Positions 7,672 to 16,441 are shown, counted from the stretch's first letter. The stretch: 35,549 bases of DNA from Dehalococcoidia bacterium (GCA_009841045.1 VXMO01000060.1:1-35549), one strand, 5' to 3'. The notes: generated from the sequence alone by a model not told the origin. Numbers and translations: made by a program.

Positions 7672-7710
7672 GCGTAAGTAAGAGGGCCGGAGCCAAGACA
7701 CGATAATATG

Positions 7711-7742
7711 GCGGGGGCGAAATAATCGCCCCCGCTTTCAGT
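7711..7742 (+). terminator. Rho-independent-type terminator after the acyl-CoA synthetase
   Basis: Perfect 10-bp stem (7711-7720 with 7726-7735), loop AATAA, then TTTCAGTT. The T-tract is short but the stem is very G+C rich. Confidence 0.75.
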
Positions 7743-7770
7743 TCAGAGAATCCCGGAATCACCCTAAGCC

Positions 7771-9504
7771 ATGTCCCAAGCTAACCAGCACGTACGGTTC
7801 GAGCCTGACGAACATCCATCTCTCCTCATGACCATGGGGGCCGGAGTGCAGGGCGCCATGATTATCGTTGGCGCCATTGTCCTGGGTGTCGTCATCGTGA
7901 TGCGTGCTGCGGAGCAACCACAGGACTATATTTCCTGGGCGGTTTTCGCAGCGCTGCTGGTAAGCGGATCCACGACCATCCTGCAGGCAGTTCGCTTGTG
8001 GCGCTTCGGCTCCGGTCACATTCTCATCATGGGGACGTCCGGGGCGTTCCTGGCCGCATGCGTTGCCGCGCTTGTCAATGGCGGGCCGGCACTGATGGCC
8101 ACGCTGATAGTGGCATCGTCCTTGATGCAATTCCTGATTGGCATGAACCTATCTCTCACAAGGCGGATCTTCATCCCCGTCGTGACGGGCACGGTCATCA
8201 TGCTCATCGCTGCGACGGTGATGCCCATTGCGTTCAGTCTTCTGGACGCTGTGGAACCCGGGCAGCCCGTGGAGGGGGCGATGGCATCCGCCGCCGTGAC
8301 GCTGGCTATCACCGGCGGGCTCATTCTCCGGGCGCCTCCGTCACTGCGACTATGGTCTCCTGTTATAGGAATCGCGGCAGGCACGGCAACGTCTGCGGTT
8401 TTTGGGCTGTATGACACCAGCATCATCACGGAGGCAGCCTGGTTTGGCGCGCCGTTTCAGGAATGGCCGGGGTTGTCGCTGGATATCGGAGCGGAGTTCT
8501 GGGCGCTACTTCCCGCCTTCGCCATGGTCACAGCGGTTGGGGCAATAGAAACCTTGGGGGACGGCGTGGCGATTCAACGGGTGTCACGCAGAAACCCACC
8601 CGCGCCCGATTTCCGTGTGGCCCAGGGCGCAATCAACGCGGACGGCGTGGGAAACCTGCTCTCAGGACTAGCCGGGACGGTGCCGAACACGACTTACTCC
8701 AGCAGCGTGGCGATGGTGGAGATTACGGGCGTTGGGGCGCGGCGTGTTGGCGTGGTGATTGGCCTGACGTTCATCCTGTTTGCGTTTTTCCCAAAGGTAT
8801 CGGCAATCCTTGTGGCAATACCGTCGCCGGTGGCGGGCGCATATATGACTGTGCTCATCGGCTTGCTGTTTGTGCAGGGGATGAAGATTGTCATCAATGA
8901 TGGTGTGGACCATCGGAAAGCGGCCATTATCGGGCTGGCTTTCTGGGCAGGCGCTGGGTTTACGAACGGGCAGATTTTCGGTGAATCATTCGGGGACGGA
9001 TTCATGAGTCTCCTGCTTGAGAACGGCATGACGGGCGGGGCCATCGTGGCGCTCATCATGGTGCTGTTCCTCGAGGTGACGTCTCAGCGACGGAAGAAAC
9101 TCCGCCTTGACGGTGGGCCGGAGGGATTCTCACAGCTACGGGACTTCCTGCAGGAGTTTGCGTCCAATTCCAAGTGGTCGGAGGATGCCGCGAGCCGCCT
9201 GACGCTCGTGGGCGAGGAGGCTCTCTCCGGGCTTCTTGCTGAAAACGGGACAGAGCCTGACGAAGGCAGGAGAACGGTGGTGTCCGTCAGGGGCGTGGGG
9301 ACTGCGGCTGAGCTGGAATTTGTGTCCGGGCCGGCAGATGGCAATCTGGAGGATCGGCTTGCAGTTCTAGGCGAGTCTCCCGAGATTACAGACGAAAACG
9401 AGTTGTCGTACCGTCTGTTGCGCCACTATGCGGCGGCGGTGCGCCACAGCAAATACTACGGGCTCGATATCGTGACAGTTCACGTGGATCAGCGGGCGGA
9501 GTAG
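7771..9504 (+). CDS. NCS2 (xanthine/uracil-type) permease fused to a degenerate GHKL-like ATPase domain
   Basis: A 577-residue protein. Residues about 20-436 are a nucleobase:cation symporter-2 transporter with many hydrophobic segments; VGAIETLGDGVAIQRVSRR and PNTTYSSSVAMVEITGVGARRVG match the family's TM8 and TM10 regions. The last 140 residues are soluble. They contain RLTLVGEEALSGLL (about 476-489), which resembles the N-box helix of anti-sigma/GHKL ATPases with the Mg-binding Asn lost, and end in ELSYRLLRHYAAAVRHSKYYGLDIVTVHVD, which resembles the final helix and strand of RsbW-like domains. Substrate is unproven. The tail might sense nucleotides or regulate transport; the GHKL reading is by eye. 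Start ATG 7771 lacks a strong ribosome site. Confidence 0.88.
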   Translation: MSQANQHVRFEPDEHPSLLMTMGAGVQGAMIIVGAIVLGVVIVMRAAEQPQDYISWAVFAALLVSGSTTILQAVRLWRFGSGHILIMGTSGAFLAACVAALVNGGPALMATLIVASSLMQFLIGMNLSLTRRIFIPVVTGTVIMLIAATVMPIAFSLLDAVEPGQPVEGAMASAAVTLAITGGLILRAPPSLRLWSPVIGIAAGTATSAVFGLYDTSIITEAAWFGAPFQEWPGLSLDIGAEFWALLPAFAMVTAVGAIETLGDGVAIQRVSRRNPPAPDFRVAQGAINADGVGNLLSGLAGTVPNTTYSSSVAMVEITGVGARRVGVVIGLTFILFAFFPKVSAILVAIPSPVAGAYMTVLIGLLFVQGMKIVINDGVDHRKAAIIGLAFWAGAGFTNGQIFGESFGDGFMSLLLENGMTGGAIVALIMVLFLEVTSQRRKKLRLDGGPEGFSQLRDFLQEFASNSKWSEDAASRLTLVGEEALSGLLAENGTEPDEGRRTVVSVRGVGTAAELEFVSGPADGNLEDRLAVLGESPEITDENELSYRLLRHYAAAVRHSKYYGLDIVTVHVDQRAE

Positions 9505-9523
9505 CCCACCATCCCAAGCGGCG

Positions 9524-9916
9524 CTATGACGCCGTGCCGTGGCGACCGTTTAGGATGGTCTCTACAGATTCAATGAGGCGTGTGATGTCTTGCAGACTGA
9601 CTCTGACATCCCTCTCGTTATATTCCCCTTCGTAGAAATTCGCGTGCAAGTCCGTAGCGACCCCGAATTGCCGCCGCAGGTCGTCATCGTCTGTTTCGGC
9701 GACCAGACGGCTGACTGCGCGATACAGCAGGAAATGCTGGTCATGAGGGAGGCCGCGATCCTGCGCGTACGCCTTGACTATCTGTGCCGCAGCGCCCCAG
9801 CCTTTTTCACTCGCCTGACGCAAATCGTCGCGGGACAGTTCCTCGAAGGCCTGCTCAAGGAAGATCCTGCCCTGCGCCGCGTAGTCCTTACGCGTGCTAC
9901 CGTTGTCAGTCGTCAT
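9524..9916 (-). CDS. PaREP1/HEPN-like domain protein
   Basis: A 130-residue all-helical protein resembling the PaREP1/PaREP8 group, a HEPN-like family first noted in archaea. Supporting segments: EKGWGAAAQIVKAYAQDRG (about residues 37-55), a His-containing HDQHFLLYRAVSRL helix and ATDLHANFYEGEYNERDV. HEPN proteins often bind nucleotides or cleave RNA, but the R-x4-6-H ribonuclease motif is not evident here, so no activity is claimed. The gene is co-directional with the MBL-like gene upstream at 9985, separated by 68 nt that hold a type C repeat. Confidence 0.65.
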   Translation of the reverse strand: MTTDNGSTRKDYAAQGRIFLEQAFEELSRDDLRQASEKGWGAAAQIVKAYAQDRGLPHDQHFLLYRAVSRLVAETDDDDLRRQFGVATDLHANFYEGEYNERDVRVSLQDITRLIESVETILNGRHGTAS

Positions 9917-9951
9917 GTGGCCAGTATAAGGGAACGGCTAAGGAGCACGAC

Positions 9952-9978
9952 CACCCTTCGACAAACTCAGGGTGAGCG
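9952..9978. repeat. Short palindromic repeat, type C copy 1
   Basis: CACCCT-TCGACAAACTC-AGGGTG followed by AGCGG. Same unit as at 12390 and 16393. Confidence 0.75.
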
Positions 9979-9984
9979 GTGGAA

Positions 9985-10695
9985 TTAGGCGCGGGGGAGG
10001 AGGAGTGAGACCTGTTGGGTGGCGGGTTGGTTGGTGGGGGTGACTGAGAGTCGTTCATGCGGCGTCAGGGAACGGATGCCAAGTTCCCGGAGGAACGGCT
10101 CCAGGGATGGAACGTTGACAGTCTCTACCGCGGGCGGTGGGGCGGTTTCCTCACCTTCCCCCGCTTCCGATTCTTCGGTAGCAGGCGGCGGCGATGGGGC
10201 TTCAGTAACCGAACGCTCGACCTCGCCCTGCCAGAGCATAGGAATGATGATTTTGGGGCCGAGCTGCGTCGCGACCTGAGCCGCAAGGTTGGGAGCGAGG
10301 GTTTCCTCACCCCCCACGGGCATCAGGACAACATCAGCTTCACCGATCTCTGAGACTTCGGCAGTCGTGAGCGCCCGGCTCAGATGGCCGAGATGGCAGA
10401 TGGTGACGCCATCAATGGCGACGGCGTAGGCCATGCCGCCGAGGTTGGAGGCGTCGTCCCCTGAGGCTCTGCTGGTTCTGATGGCGCGAATGAGGATGCC
10501 GGAGACTTCATATTCGCCGGGGCGGCTAATCACTCGAGCATCGCCCACATCAACGGCAGGTTCCGTGCCGTAGCCGCTCATGAGAACGGCCCGGGCATTG
10601 GCGCGGCGATCCGGCGTGGCGGACGGGTCAACGAAAAGGGATGCATCCCTGCCGCGCAGTTGAAAGCCTGATCCGCCAAGATAGGTTATATCCAA
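9985..10695 (-). CDS. MBL-fold-like protein lacking the HxHxDH metal motif
   Basis: A 236-residue protein that resembles the small UPF0173-type metallo-beta-lactamase-fold hydrolases: MDITYLGGSGFQLRG opening strand, LFVDPS, then GEYEVSG, ICHLGHLSRAL and ADVVLMPVGG. The position where SHxHxDH normally binds zinc reads VLMSGYGTEPAV, so the first metal site is absent; only the later HLGH region has histidines. An acidic, Pro-rich insertion sits at about residues 165-193. It may be a non-catalytic member or may use another metal site. The start is TTG 10695; no better in-frame codon is seen before it, so the start is uncertain. Confidence 0.7.
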   Translation of the reverse strand: MDITYLGGSGFQLRGRDASLFVDPSATPDRRANARAVLMSGYGTEPAVDVGDARVISRPGEYEVSGILIRAIRTSRASGDDASNLGGMAYAVAIDGVTICHLGHLSRALTTAEVSEIGEADVVLMPVGGEETLAPNLAAQVATQLGPKIIIPMLWQGEVERSVTEAPSPPPATEESEAGEGEETAPPPAVETVNVPSLEPFLRELGIRSLTPHERLSVTPTNQPATQQVSLLLPRA

Positions 10696-10818
10696 CGTGT
10701 CACCGGTTCCCGCGCTACGACCCTTCGGTCGATCTTCGGCATCAGTCGTCTCATGCCTGTATCACTCTAGCAACGACGCCAATTGACGGTCAACGCGAGC
10801 GCAGGGTCAAGATTTGCC

Positions 10819-10847
10819 TTGACACAGCTACTGTGCGTGAGTAGTCT
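10819..10847 (+). promoter_or_regulatory. Sigma-70 promoter of the hrcA-grpE-dnaK operon
   Basis: Consensus TTGACA (10819-10824), 17-bp spacer, then TAGTCT (10842-10847). The predicted transcription start is about 10854, directly before the CIRCE element, the arrangement expected for HrcA repression. Confidence 0.7.
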
Positions 10848-10856
10848 GAACGAGCA

Positions 10857-10883
10857 TTAGCAGTCGGCAGTTGAGACTGCTAA
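10857..10883 (+). promoter_or_regulatory. CIRCE operator (HrcA-binding inverted repeat)
   Basis: TTAGCAGTC, nine bases, GACTGCTAA. The consensus is TTAGCACTC-N9-GAGTGCTAA; one symmetric change in each arm keeps the palindrome perfect. It lies just after the predicted transcription start and about 95 nt before the hrcA gene. Confidence 0.9.
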
Positions 10884-10978
10884 AGTGGGGCTAAAGCGCC
10901 TGACGACCATAAAAAACACAGGCGGCGGTCGCTGCCCCGCCTTCAGGTGGGAAAAGATTCGAAGGTGACGAAAAAGGG

Positions 10979-11776
10979 ATGACGCAGGAGCTAGCGGAAC
11001 GGCAGTCGGAGTTGCTACGGCTGCTGGTTGAGCAGTATATCGCCACGGCTGCGCCCGTGAGTTCAGGCGGGCTGGTTGAGCGGCATGAGCTCGGCATGAG
11101 TTCTGCGACGGTTCGCAACACGTTCGCCGAGCTTGAGTCAGAGGGGTATGTGGAACGCACACACTCGTCTGCGGGGGCAACGCCTACAGGGCGTGCCTAT
11201 CGGTACTATGTCGAGGTTTTATTGAGATCATCGGAGGTGCCGAGCAATCGGCAGCAGACGATTCGTCACCAGTTCCACCAAGTTGAGTCCGAGGACGTGT
11301 TCCTGTGGGCGCGTCTCGCGGCGGCGACGCTGGCACGGCTTTCAGAGGCGCTTGCCATCGTGACGCCACTGCCGGGCCGAACGGAACACGGGATGGATGA
11401 GCCGGTGGTTTACGGTATCAGCCAGGTTGTGAATCAGCCGGAACTCATCGACCGCATCGACATGGTGCGCGAGTTGTTGGACGCCGTGGAGAGCGGTCGG
11501 CTTGCGCCCGCGCTTCACACGGACGATCTACCGGCCAGCGGGCTGCGGGTCGTCATTGGAAACGAGCACGACGAGCCGTTCCTGCACCCGTACGCGGCGA
11601 TCATGTCCGCGTACGGACCGGCGGAGGACGACTCGGAGCGGGGGGCTGTTGTGGCGCTGGGACCAACACGGATGGACTACGCAACGGCTATTCCGGCAGT
11701 GCGCTATTTGGGAGAGTTGTTGTCCGGCATGGCGGAAACGCTGGACACCGTCTATCAGAACAGGGAGTACGTGTAA
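10979..11776 (+). CDS. hrcA: Heat-inducible transcription repressor HrcA, shortened form
   Basis: A 265-residue HrcA; the family is usually about 340. HrcA binds CIRCE and represses chaperone genes. The N-terminal winged helix is strong: ERQSELLRLLVEQYI, then PVSSGGLVERHELGMSSATVRN, LESEGYVERTHSSAGATPTGRAYRYYV (residues about 6-80). The C-terminal part is also clear, with NQPELIDRIDMVRELLD, VVIGNE and GPTRMDYATAIPAVRYL. The middle is missing: after ALAIVTPLPG the sequence jumps to VVYGISQVV, losing roughly 75-100 residues that include the inserted dimerisation region. The reading frame is intact. It is first in an operon with grpE (3-nt gap) and dnaK behind a CIRCE, so it probably regulates itself. 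Confidence 0.9.
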   Translation: MTQELAERQSELLRLLVEQYIATAAPVSSGGLVERHELGMSSATVRNTFAELESEGYVERTHSSAGATPTGRAYRYYVEVLLRSSEVPSNRQQTIRHQFHQVESEDVFLWARLAAATLARLSEALAIVTPLPGRTEHGMDEPVVYGISQVVNQPELIDRIDMVRELLDAVESGRLAPALHTDDLPASGLRVVIGNEHDEPFLHPYAAIMSAYGPAEDDSERGAVVALGPTRMDYATAIPAVRYLGELLSGMAETLDTVYQNREYV

Positions 11777-11779
11777 GGC

Positions 11780-12358
11780 ATGGTTGACGAGAAGAAAGAC
11801 GACGCTTCGGGAGTTGCAGAGCCGGATGCCGCCGATGGCGATGGGCAGTCGGCTCTTGACTTGCTGCAGGCGCAGCTTGATGAGGCGATAGCGGAAAAGG
11901 AGAGGTATCACCGGGCGTATTCGGATGCGGTGGATTTCTCGCGGCGCGCCGGGGAGCGGCATACGGCGGAACTGCAATACGCAGCTGCGCCGGTGCTGAT
12001 GCAACTGCTTTCAAGCGTCGACGACCTTGAGCGGGCCTTCGGCTCCATTCCTGACTCGTTGCTGCGGATGACGTGGGTTGAGGGGATTCTGCTTATCTAT
12101 CGGAAGCTGCAGGGAGCGCTGGAATCTAGCGGAGTCACGGAGATCGAGACGGCAGGCGGGGCCTTTGATCCGAATCTGCATGAGGCGATATCCCGGGTGC
12201 CCGGGCCGGAGGGACGCATCGTAGAGGTACTCCAGAAGGGGTACATGCTCCATGACCGCGTGCTGAGGCCGGCGCTTGTGCAGGTGGGAGACGGCTCGGG
12301 CGTTGAGCAGGCAAGCGGCGAATCTGACACTGACAACGCATCAACCGACGAGTCATAG
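11780..12358 (+). CDS. grpE: Nucleotide exchange factor GrpE
   Basis: A 192-residue GrpE, the cochaperone that releases ADP from DnaK. An acidic N-terminus leads into a long coiled coil (about residues 30-90, [27 protein letters not shown]), then SVDDLERAF and [22 protein letters not shown]. The C-terminal beta-wing is typical: [44 protein letters not shown]. Position between hrcA and dnaK agrees. The common K/R-R in FxN-(F/Y)-(R/K)KR is represented by [13 protein letters not shown]. The final 20 residues are an acidic tail. Confidence 0.95.
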   Translation: MVDEKKDDASGVAEPDAADGDGQSALDLLQAQLDEAIAEKERYHRAYSDAVDFSRRAGERHTAELQYAAAPVLMQLLSSVDDLERAFGSIPDSLLRMTWVEGILLIYRKLQGALESSGVTEIETAGGAFDPNLHEAISRVPGPEGRIVEVLQKGYMLHDRVLRPALVQVGDGSGVEQASGESDTDNASTDES

Positions 12359-12389
12359 AGAGAAAGACAGCAATCACACAAGGCGTGTT

Positions 12390-12417
12390 CACCCTTCGAC
12401 AGGCTCAGGGTGAACGG
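12390..12417. repeat. Short palindromic repeat, type C copy 2, inside the heat-shock operon
   Basis: CACCCT-TCGACAGGCTC-AGGGTG followed by AACGG, between grpE and dnaK. It ends only a few bases before the dnaK ribosome binding site. Confidence 0.8.
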
Positions 12418-12420
12418 AGA

Positions 12421-12427
12421 GAAGGAG
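12421..12427 (+). promoter_or_regulatory. Ribosome binding site deciding the dnaK start
   Basis: GAAGGAG eleven bases before ATG 12439. An upstream in-frame ATG at 12385 would translate through the type C repeat and is rejected. Confidence 0.65.
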
Positions 12428-12438
12428 ATACGAAAAGA

Positions 12439-14334
12439 ATGGCACGAGCAATCGGAATCGACCTTGGGACGACGAACAGCGTTGTCGCGGTCATGGAGGG
12501 GGGCGAGGGGACGGTGATCCCGACGCCCGAGGGGAATCGACTCACGCCGTCGGTGGTCGCTCTGAACAAGACCGGTGAGCGGCTGGTGGGCCTAGTCGCC
12601 AAGCGGCAGGCAGTGACGAATCCCGATCAGACGATTTTCAGCGTCAAGCGGTTCATTGGGCGCAAGCATGACGAGGCGGACGTGCAGCAGGACACAAAGC
12701 TGGTGCCCTACCCTGTAGCGGCCGCGCCGAACGGGGACGTGCGCGTGACCATGGGCGAGAACCAGTACAGTCCGCAGGAAATCTCGGCAATGATTCTGCA
12801 GAAGCTCAAGGCGGACGCGGAGGCGTACCTGGGCGAGACGGTGACGGACGCCGTCATCACCGTTCCTGCGTACTTCAACGACAGCCAGCGGCAGGCGACA
12901 AAGGACGCGGGCACCATCGCCGGGCTGAACGTGCTGCGGATCATCAATGAGCCGACGGCGTCCTCGTTGGCCTATGGACTGGACAACAAGAACGAGGAGG
13001 TCATCGCCGTCTTCGACCTCGGCGGCGGGACGTTCGACATCTCGATCCTTGAGATTGGAGAGGGGACGTTCCACGTGCGCTCGACGGCGGGCGACACACA
13101 TCTGGGCGGTGACGATTTCGACAATGCCGTCGTCGACTGGATGATCGATGAGTTCCTCAAGCAGGAGGGCATCGACCTGCGGTCGGACCGGAGCGCGATG
13201 CAGCGTCTCCGCGAAGCGGCGGAGCGGGGCAAGCTGGAGTTGTCCACGGTCACGCAGACGGAGTTGAATCTGCCATTCATCACGGCGGACGCGTCCGGGC
13301 CGAAGCACCTGGCCATGACGCTGACGCGGGCGCAGTTGGAATCTCTGACGGCAGCGTTGGTTGAGCGGACGGCGGGACCGTGCCGACAGGCGCTCGAAGA
13401 CGCCGGGTTGTCCGCCGGGCAGGTGAACGAGGTAATCCTTGTCGGCGGCCAGACACGGATGCCGGCGATCCAAGAGAAGGTGCAGCAGATTTTCCAGCGA
13501 GAACCGAATAGGAGCGTCAACCCGGATGAAGCCGTCGCCGTTGGCGCGGCAATCCAGGCGGGCGTGCTGACGGGCGACGTACAGGACCTGCTGCTATTGG
13601 ACGTGACGCCGCTCTCGCTTGGCATCGAGACGCTGGGCGGCGTTTCGACACCAATTATCCCGCGCAATACGACGATCCCGACGTCCAAGAGCCAGACGTT
13701 CTCGACGGCGGCGGACGGGCAGACCAGCGTAGAGATTCACGTGCTCCAGGGCGAGCGATCCATGTCAGGCGATAACAAGTCGCTCGGACGGTTCATGCTG
13801 GACGGGATTCCACCCGCGCCGCGCGGGATGCCGCAGATTGAGGTGACGTTCGACATCGACGCCAACGGCATCCTGAACGTGAACGCCAAGGATCAGGCGA
13901 CGAATCGTGAGCAGAAGATCGTCATCCAGGCCGGGAGCGGCCTCAGCAGCGACGAAATCGAGCAGATGACCAAGGACGCGGAGGCGCACGCGACAGAAGA
14001 CGCCCAGCGCCGTGAGGAGGTGGAGATCCGGAACACCGCGGACTCCGCAGCCTATGCCGCGGAACGGCTGCTGGAGGAGCACAAGGAGCGCATCACGGAC
14101 GACGTGCGTGACCGGGTGCAGGCCAAGATCACGGAGGTGCGTCAGGCGCTGGAGCAGAACGCTCCGGCGGAGCAGATTCGTACACTGACAGAGGAGTTGA
14201 GCAGGCTTGTGCAGGAAATCGGGCAGTCCATGTACGCGCAGCAGGGCGCGGACGGGGGCAGCGCGAACGGCACGAGCAGCGATGCTTCCGCCGACGATTC
14301 GGAGACGGTTGAGGGCGAATACCGCGAGGTGTAG
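12439..14334 (+). CDS. dnaK: Chaperone protein DnaK (Hsp70)
   Basis: A 631-residue cytoplasmic Hsp70, which binds unfolded peptides in an ATP-driven cycle. All signatures are present: [18 protein letters not shown] (residues about 5-22), the second signature [15 protein letters not shown], the third [18 protein letters not shown], the interdomain linker [15 protein letters not shown], and the substrate domain with [19 protein letters not shown]. The lid ends in the YAQQGADGG type tail with an acidic terminus ending EGEYREV. It is the third gene of the CIRCE-controlled operon; dnaJ does not follow, a cupin gene does. Confidence 0.98.
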   Translation: MARAIGIDLGTTNSVVAVMEGGEGTVIPTPEGNRLTPSVVALNKTGERLVGLVAKRQAVTNPDQTIFSVKRFIGRKHDEADVQQDTKLVPYPVAAAPNGDVRVTMGENQYSPQEISAMILQKLKADAEAYLGETVTDAVITVPAYFNDSQRQATKDAGTIAGLNVLRIINEPTASSLAYGLDNKNEEVIAVFDLGGGTFDISILEIGEGTFHVRSTAGDTHLGGDDFDNAVVDWMIDEFLKQEGIDLRSDRSAMQRLREAAERGKLELSTVTQTELNLPFITADASGPKHLAMTLTRAQLESLTAALVERTAGPCRQALEDAGLSAGQVNEVILVGGQTRMPAIQEKVQQIFQREPNRSVNPDEAVAVGAAIQAGVLTGDVQDLLLLDVTPLSLGIETLGGVSTPIIPRNTTIPTSKSQTFSTAADGQTSVEIHVLQGERSMSGDNKSLGRFMLDGIPPAPRGMPQIEVTFDIDANGILNVNAKDQATNREQKIVIQAGSGLSSDEIEQMTKDAEAHATEDAQRREEVEIRNTADSAAYAAERLLEEHKERITDDVRDRVQAKITEVRQALEQNAPAEQIRTLTEELSRLVQEIGQSMYAQQGADGGSANGTSSDASADDSETVEGEYREV

Positions 14335-14355
14335 TTATCGAGACCGGTACGTACC

Positions 14356-14940
14356 GTGACTTCTGATCTTCGCGTCGACCATCCCGCACTAGGGACGTTC
14401 CTTGGGCAACTGGGGGGTGTCGCGGTGAGCGAGGCGGATCCGGTGGGGCTGATTCGGCGGACGCTCGATCCCTTCCGTCACCTGCTGATGGAGAATTTTT
14501 TGCCCGACGAATACAGGGATACTCCTCCAAATGAGGTCAGTCGATGGATCATCTTCCGCTCGGCGGACCGCTCGTTGAGCCTGCTGGTCTCCGTGATTCC
14601 GCCCAAGCACAAGACCCCTATTCACGATCACGGGGCGCGTTGGGGGCTGGCGGGGATCTACCAAGGCGCGGGGCGGGAGGTGTCCTACGCTCCGGACCCG
14701 GAGAAGTCAGACGACGGTTCCGTGATTAAACGGACGACGCGGCGTCGGCTCAAGCCGGGCGACGTGACGGCGATCCTGCCGCCTGAAATGGATATCCACT
14801 CCACGGAGGTGACATCGTCGATGCCGGCCGTCGTGCTGATGCTGCTCGCGTCCGGCCCTGATGCTCCGCAGCGGTACGTGTACGATACGCGCCGCCACAC
14901 GCGATCACTCGCCAACGATCACTACGAGGACCACTACTAG
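14356..14940 (+). CDS. Cysteine dioxygenase-like cupin protein
   Basis: A 194-residue single-domain cupin resembling cysteine dioxygenase and thiol dioxygenases, which add O2 to a thiol to give a sulfinate using Fe(II). The metal site can be traced: PIHDHG gives His90 and His92, and MDIHSTEV gives His148, the three-His pattern of CDO rather than the His-His-Glu of other cupins. Length is close to bacterial CDO. The substrate is not readable: cysteine, 3-mercaptopropionate and others remain possible. Start GTG 14356 is 21 nt after dnaK. The stop overlaps the convergent MFS gene by four bases, leaving no room for a terminator between them. Confidence 0.8.
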   Translation: MTSDLRVDHPALGTFLGQLGGVAVSEADPVGLIRRTLDPFRHLLMENFLPDEYRDTPPNEVSRWIIFRSADRSLSLLVSVIPPKHKTPIHDHGARWGLAGIYQGAGREVSYAPDPEKSDDGSVIKRTTRRRLKPGDVTAILPPEMDIHSTEVTSSMPAVVLMLLASGPDAPQRYVYDTRRHTRSLANDHYEDHY

Positions 14941-16337
14941 GCGTCTTCGCGGGTTTCCGCCCGCGATTCTCTTTCACCTTCCACAAGGGCATCGGTGCGT
15001 GGCACCGCGGGGGCAAACCCAGGCAGGACCGGCCGCGGGCGCCGGATCAACAGGATAATGGGAGCAGCGAGAAGCGCGAGGGTCGCGAATGCCATGAAGA
15101 GCGGCCGGTAGGTTCCGAGACTCTCGAATACGACGCTGGCAAGCAGGGGGGCGAAGGCGAAGCCCGCCTCACCGGTCATGGAGAGCATTCCCTGCAGCGC
15201 GCCGAAGGAATTGCGGCCAAACAGGTAGCCCTGCAAGGCCATGCGGGAGACTACCGTCCCGCCGAATCCGATGCCCCACATGATTATGAACATGTACACG
15301 GTCCACTCTCGCGTTGCATCGATCTGGGAAAGGACGAGGACCGCGACGGCTTGAACCGCGAACGCAAGGGCCGTCACCCGCTTCGTGTCCCACAGGTCTG
15401 CCAGGAATCCGAACGAAATCCTGCCCAGAAGGGTGCCCAGTGGGAGAAGCGGCAGGAAGAATGCCGCCGACTCGCGTGAGAAACCGACGCTGCCAAGGTA
15501 TGGAACCCAGTGCACTTCAAGTGCCGCGATGGTGAGGAAAGTGAAGGCCGAGCCAAATGCCATCAGCCAGAATGCTTGTGTTCGCAGGGCTTGCCTTGCC
15601 GTTGTGTTCATCTCCGCATCGCGAGAGAACTCCACGGCGGTGGATGCTTCGAGCGGGGGGCGCTCAGCGCCGTCCGGATAGAGGCCGATGTCCTCGGGCC
15701 GATGTCGAAAGATAAGGACGGCAATCGGCATGAGGAGCAGGAAGATGATACCGACGATGAGGTATGAGTCACGCCATCCCACACCGTCGAATTGAAAACC
15801 GCCCCAGCTTGCGCCGTCGATGAGCACGTAGAGCAGCGGCGCGACGATTCCGGCGAGGGCAAATCCCATGGAGAAGATACCCAGGGCGCGCCCTCGCCGC
15901 CTGAAAAACCAGTTGGCGACGGTTGGGCCGACGGAGAGAAACATGCCCACGGAACCGATGTTGGCGAGGGAAAACCAGAGGTAGAACATCGGCAGGCTGT
16001 CGACGGAATGGAGCATGATCAAGCCGGTCCCGACGATGCTCATGCCGACAGCAATGAGCGGCCTCGGTCCGATCCTGTCAAAGAGCGAGCCGACGAAGGG
16101 GGCAAGGACGGCAATCGTCAGGCCTATGATGGGATACGTGGCGGTGACTTGCGTCTTTGACCAGCTCATCTCCTCGGTCATGGGATCGAAGACCAGGGTA
16201 AAGCCATAGAAGAGAACGCCCCCCTGATAGATGTTCAGGAAGACGGCTGTGATGACGATCCACCAGCCGTAGAAGATCTTCGGCTTTCTGCGTGTTCTGA
16301 TTCCAAGCTGCGGAGACGCGCCGTTCGGAAGGGACAT
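14937..16337 (-). CDS. MFS transporter, oxalate/formate antiporter-like group, copy 1
   Basis: A 466-residue 12-helix major facilitator. The opening KIFYGWWIVITAVFLNIYQGG and the DRIGPRPLIAVG motif A-like loop match the OFA/monocarboxylate-type group (FYGWWIV). The second half has the repeat GFLADLWDTKRV. Substrate is probably a small organic anion, which is inference. ATG 16337 is chosen over 16379 because the paralog next door has the same 12-nt sequence just before its start. It is about half identical by eye to the 459-residue neighbour upstream, indicating tandem duplication. The two genes run in the same direction with about 175 nt of repeats between them. Confidence 0.88.
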   Translation of the reverse strand: MSLPNGASPQLGIRTRRKPKIFYGWWIVITAVFLNIYQGGVLFYGFTLVFDPMTEEMSWSKTQVTATYPIIGLTIAVLAPFVGSLFDRIGPRPLIAVGMSIVGTGLIMLHSVDSLPMFYLWFSLANIGSVGMFLSVGPTVANWFFRRRGRALGIFSMGFALAGIVAPLLYVLIDGASWGGFQFDGVGWRDSYLIVGIIFLLLMPIAVLIFRHRPEDIGLYPDGAERPPLEASTAVEFSRDAEMNTTARQALRTQAFWLMAFGSAFTFLTIAALEVHWVPYLGSVGFSRESAAFFLPLLPLGTLLGRISFGFLADLWDTKRVTALAFAVQAVAVLVLSQIDATREWTVYMFIIMWGIGFGGTVVSRMALQGYLFGRNSFGALQGMLSMTGEAGFAFAPLLASVVFESLGTYRPLFMAFATLALLAAPIILLIRRPRPVLPGFAPAVPRTDALVEGERESRAETREDA

Positions 16338-16392
16338 TTCACTATGGTACGCCCCATATTCGCGCGTGGTTCGGGGCAAGGGACGTTTCTCT

Positions 16393-16441
16393 CACCCTTC
16401 GACAGGCTCAGGGTGACCGGAGGGTGGCTCAGGGTGAGCGG
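16393..16441. repeat. Short palindromic repeat, type C copy 3, with an extra half unit
   Basis: CACCCT-TCGACAGGCTC-AGGGTG (16393-16415) followed by a second GGCTCAGGGTGAGCGG half unit (16426-16441), suggesting local partial duplication. Confidence 0.75.

Noticed and set aside
6673-7701. Long open frame opposite the acyl-CoA synthetase (342 codons).
   Set aside because: Antisense shadow of a well-conserved gene, rich in Arg, Leu, His and Asp with no recognisable motif.
12385-12438. Upstream start for dnaK giving 18 extra residues.
   Set aside because: These residues translate the type C repeat, and GAAGGAG at 12421 marks ATG 12439.
12592-13473. Long open frame opposite dnaK (293 codons).
   Set aside because: Antisense shadow typical of G+C-rich DNA; the sense strand is an unambiguous DnaK.
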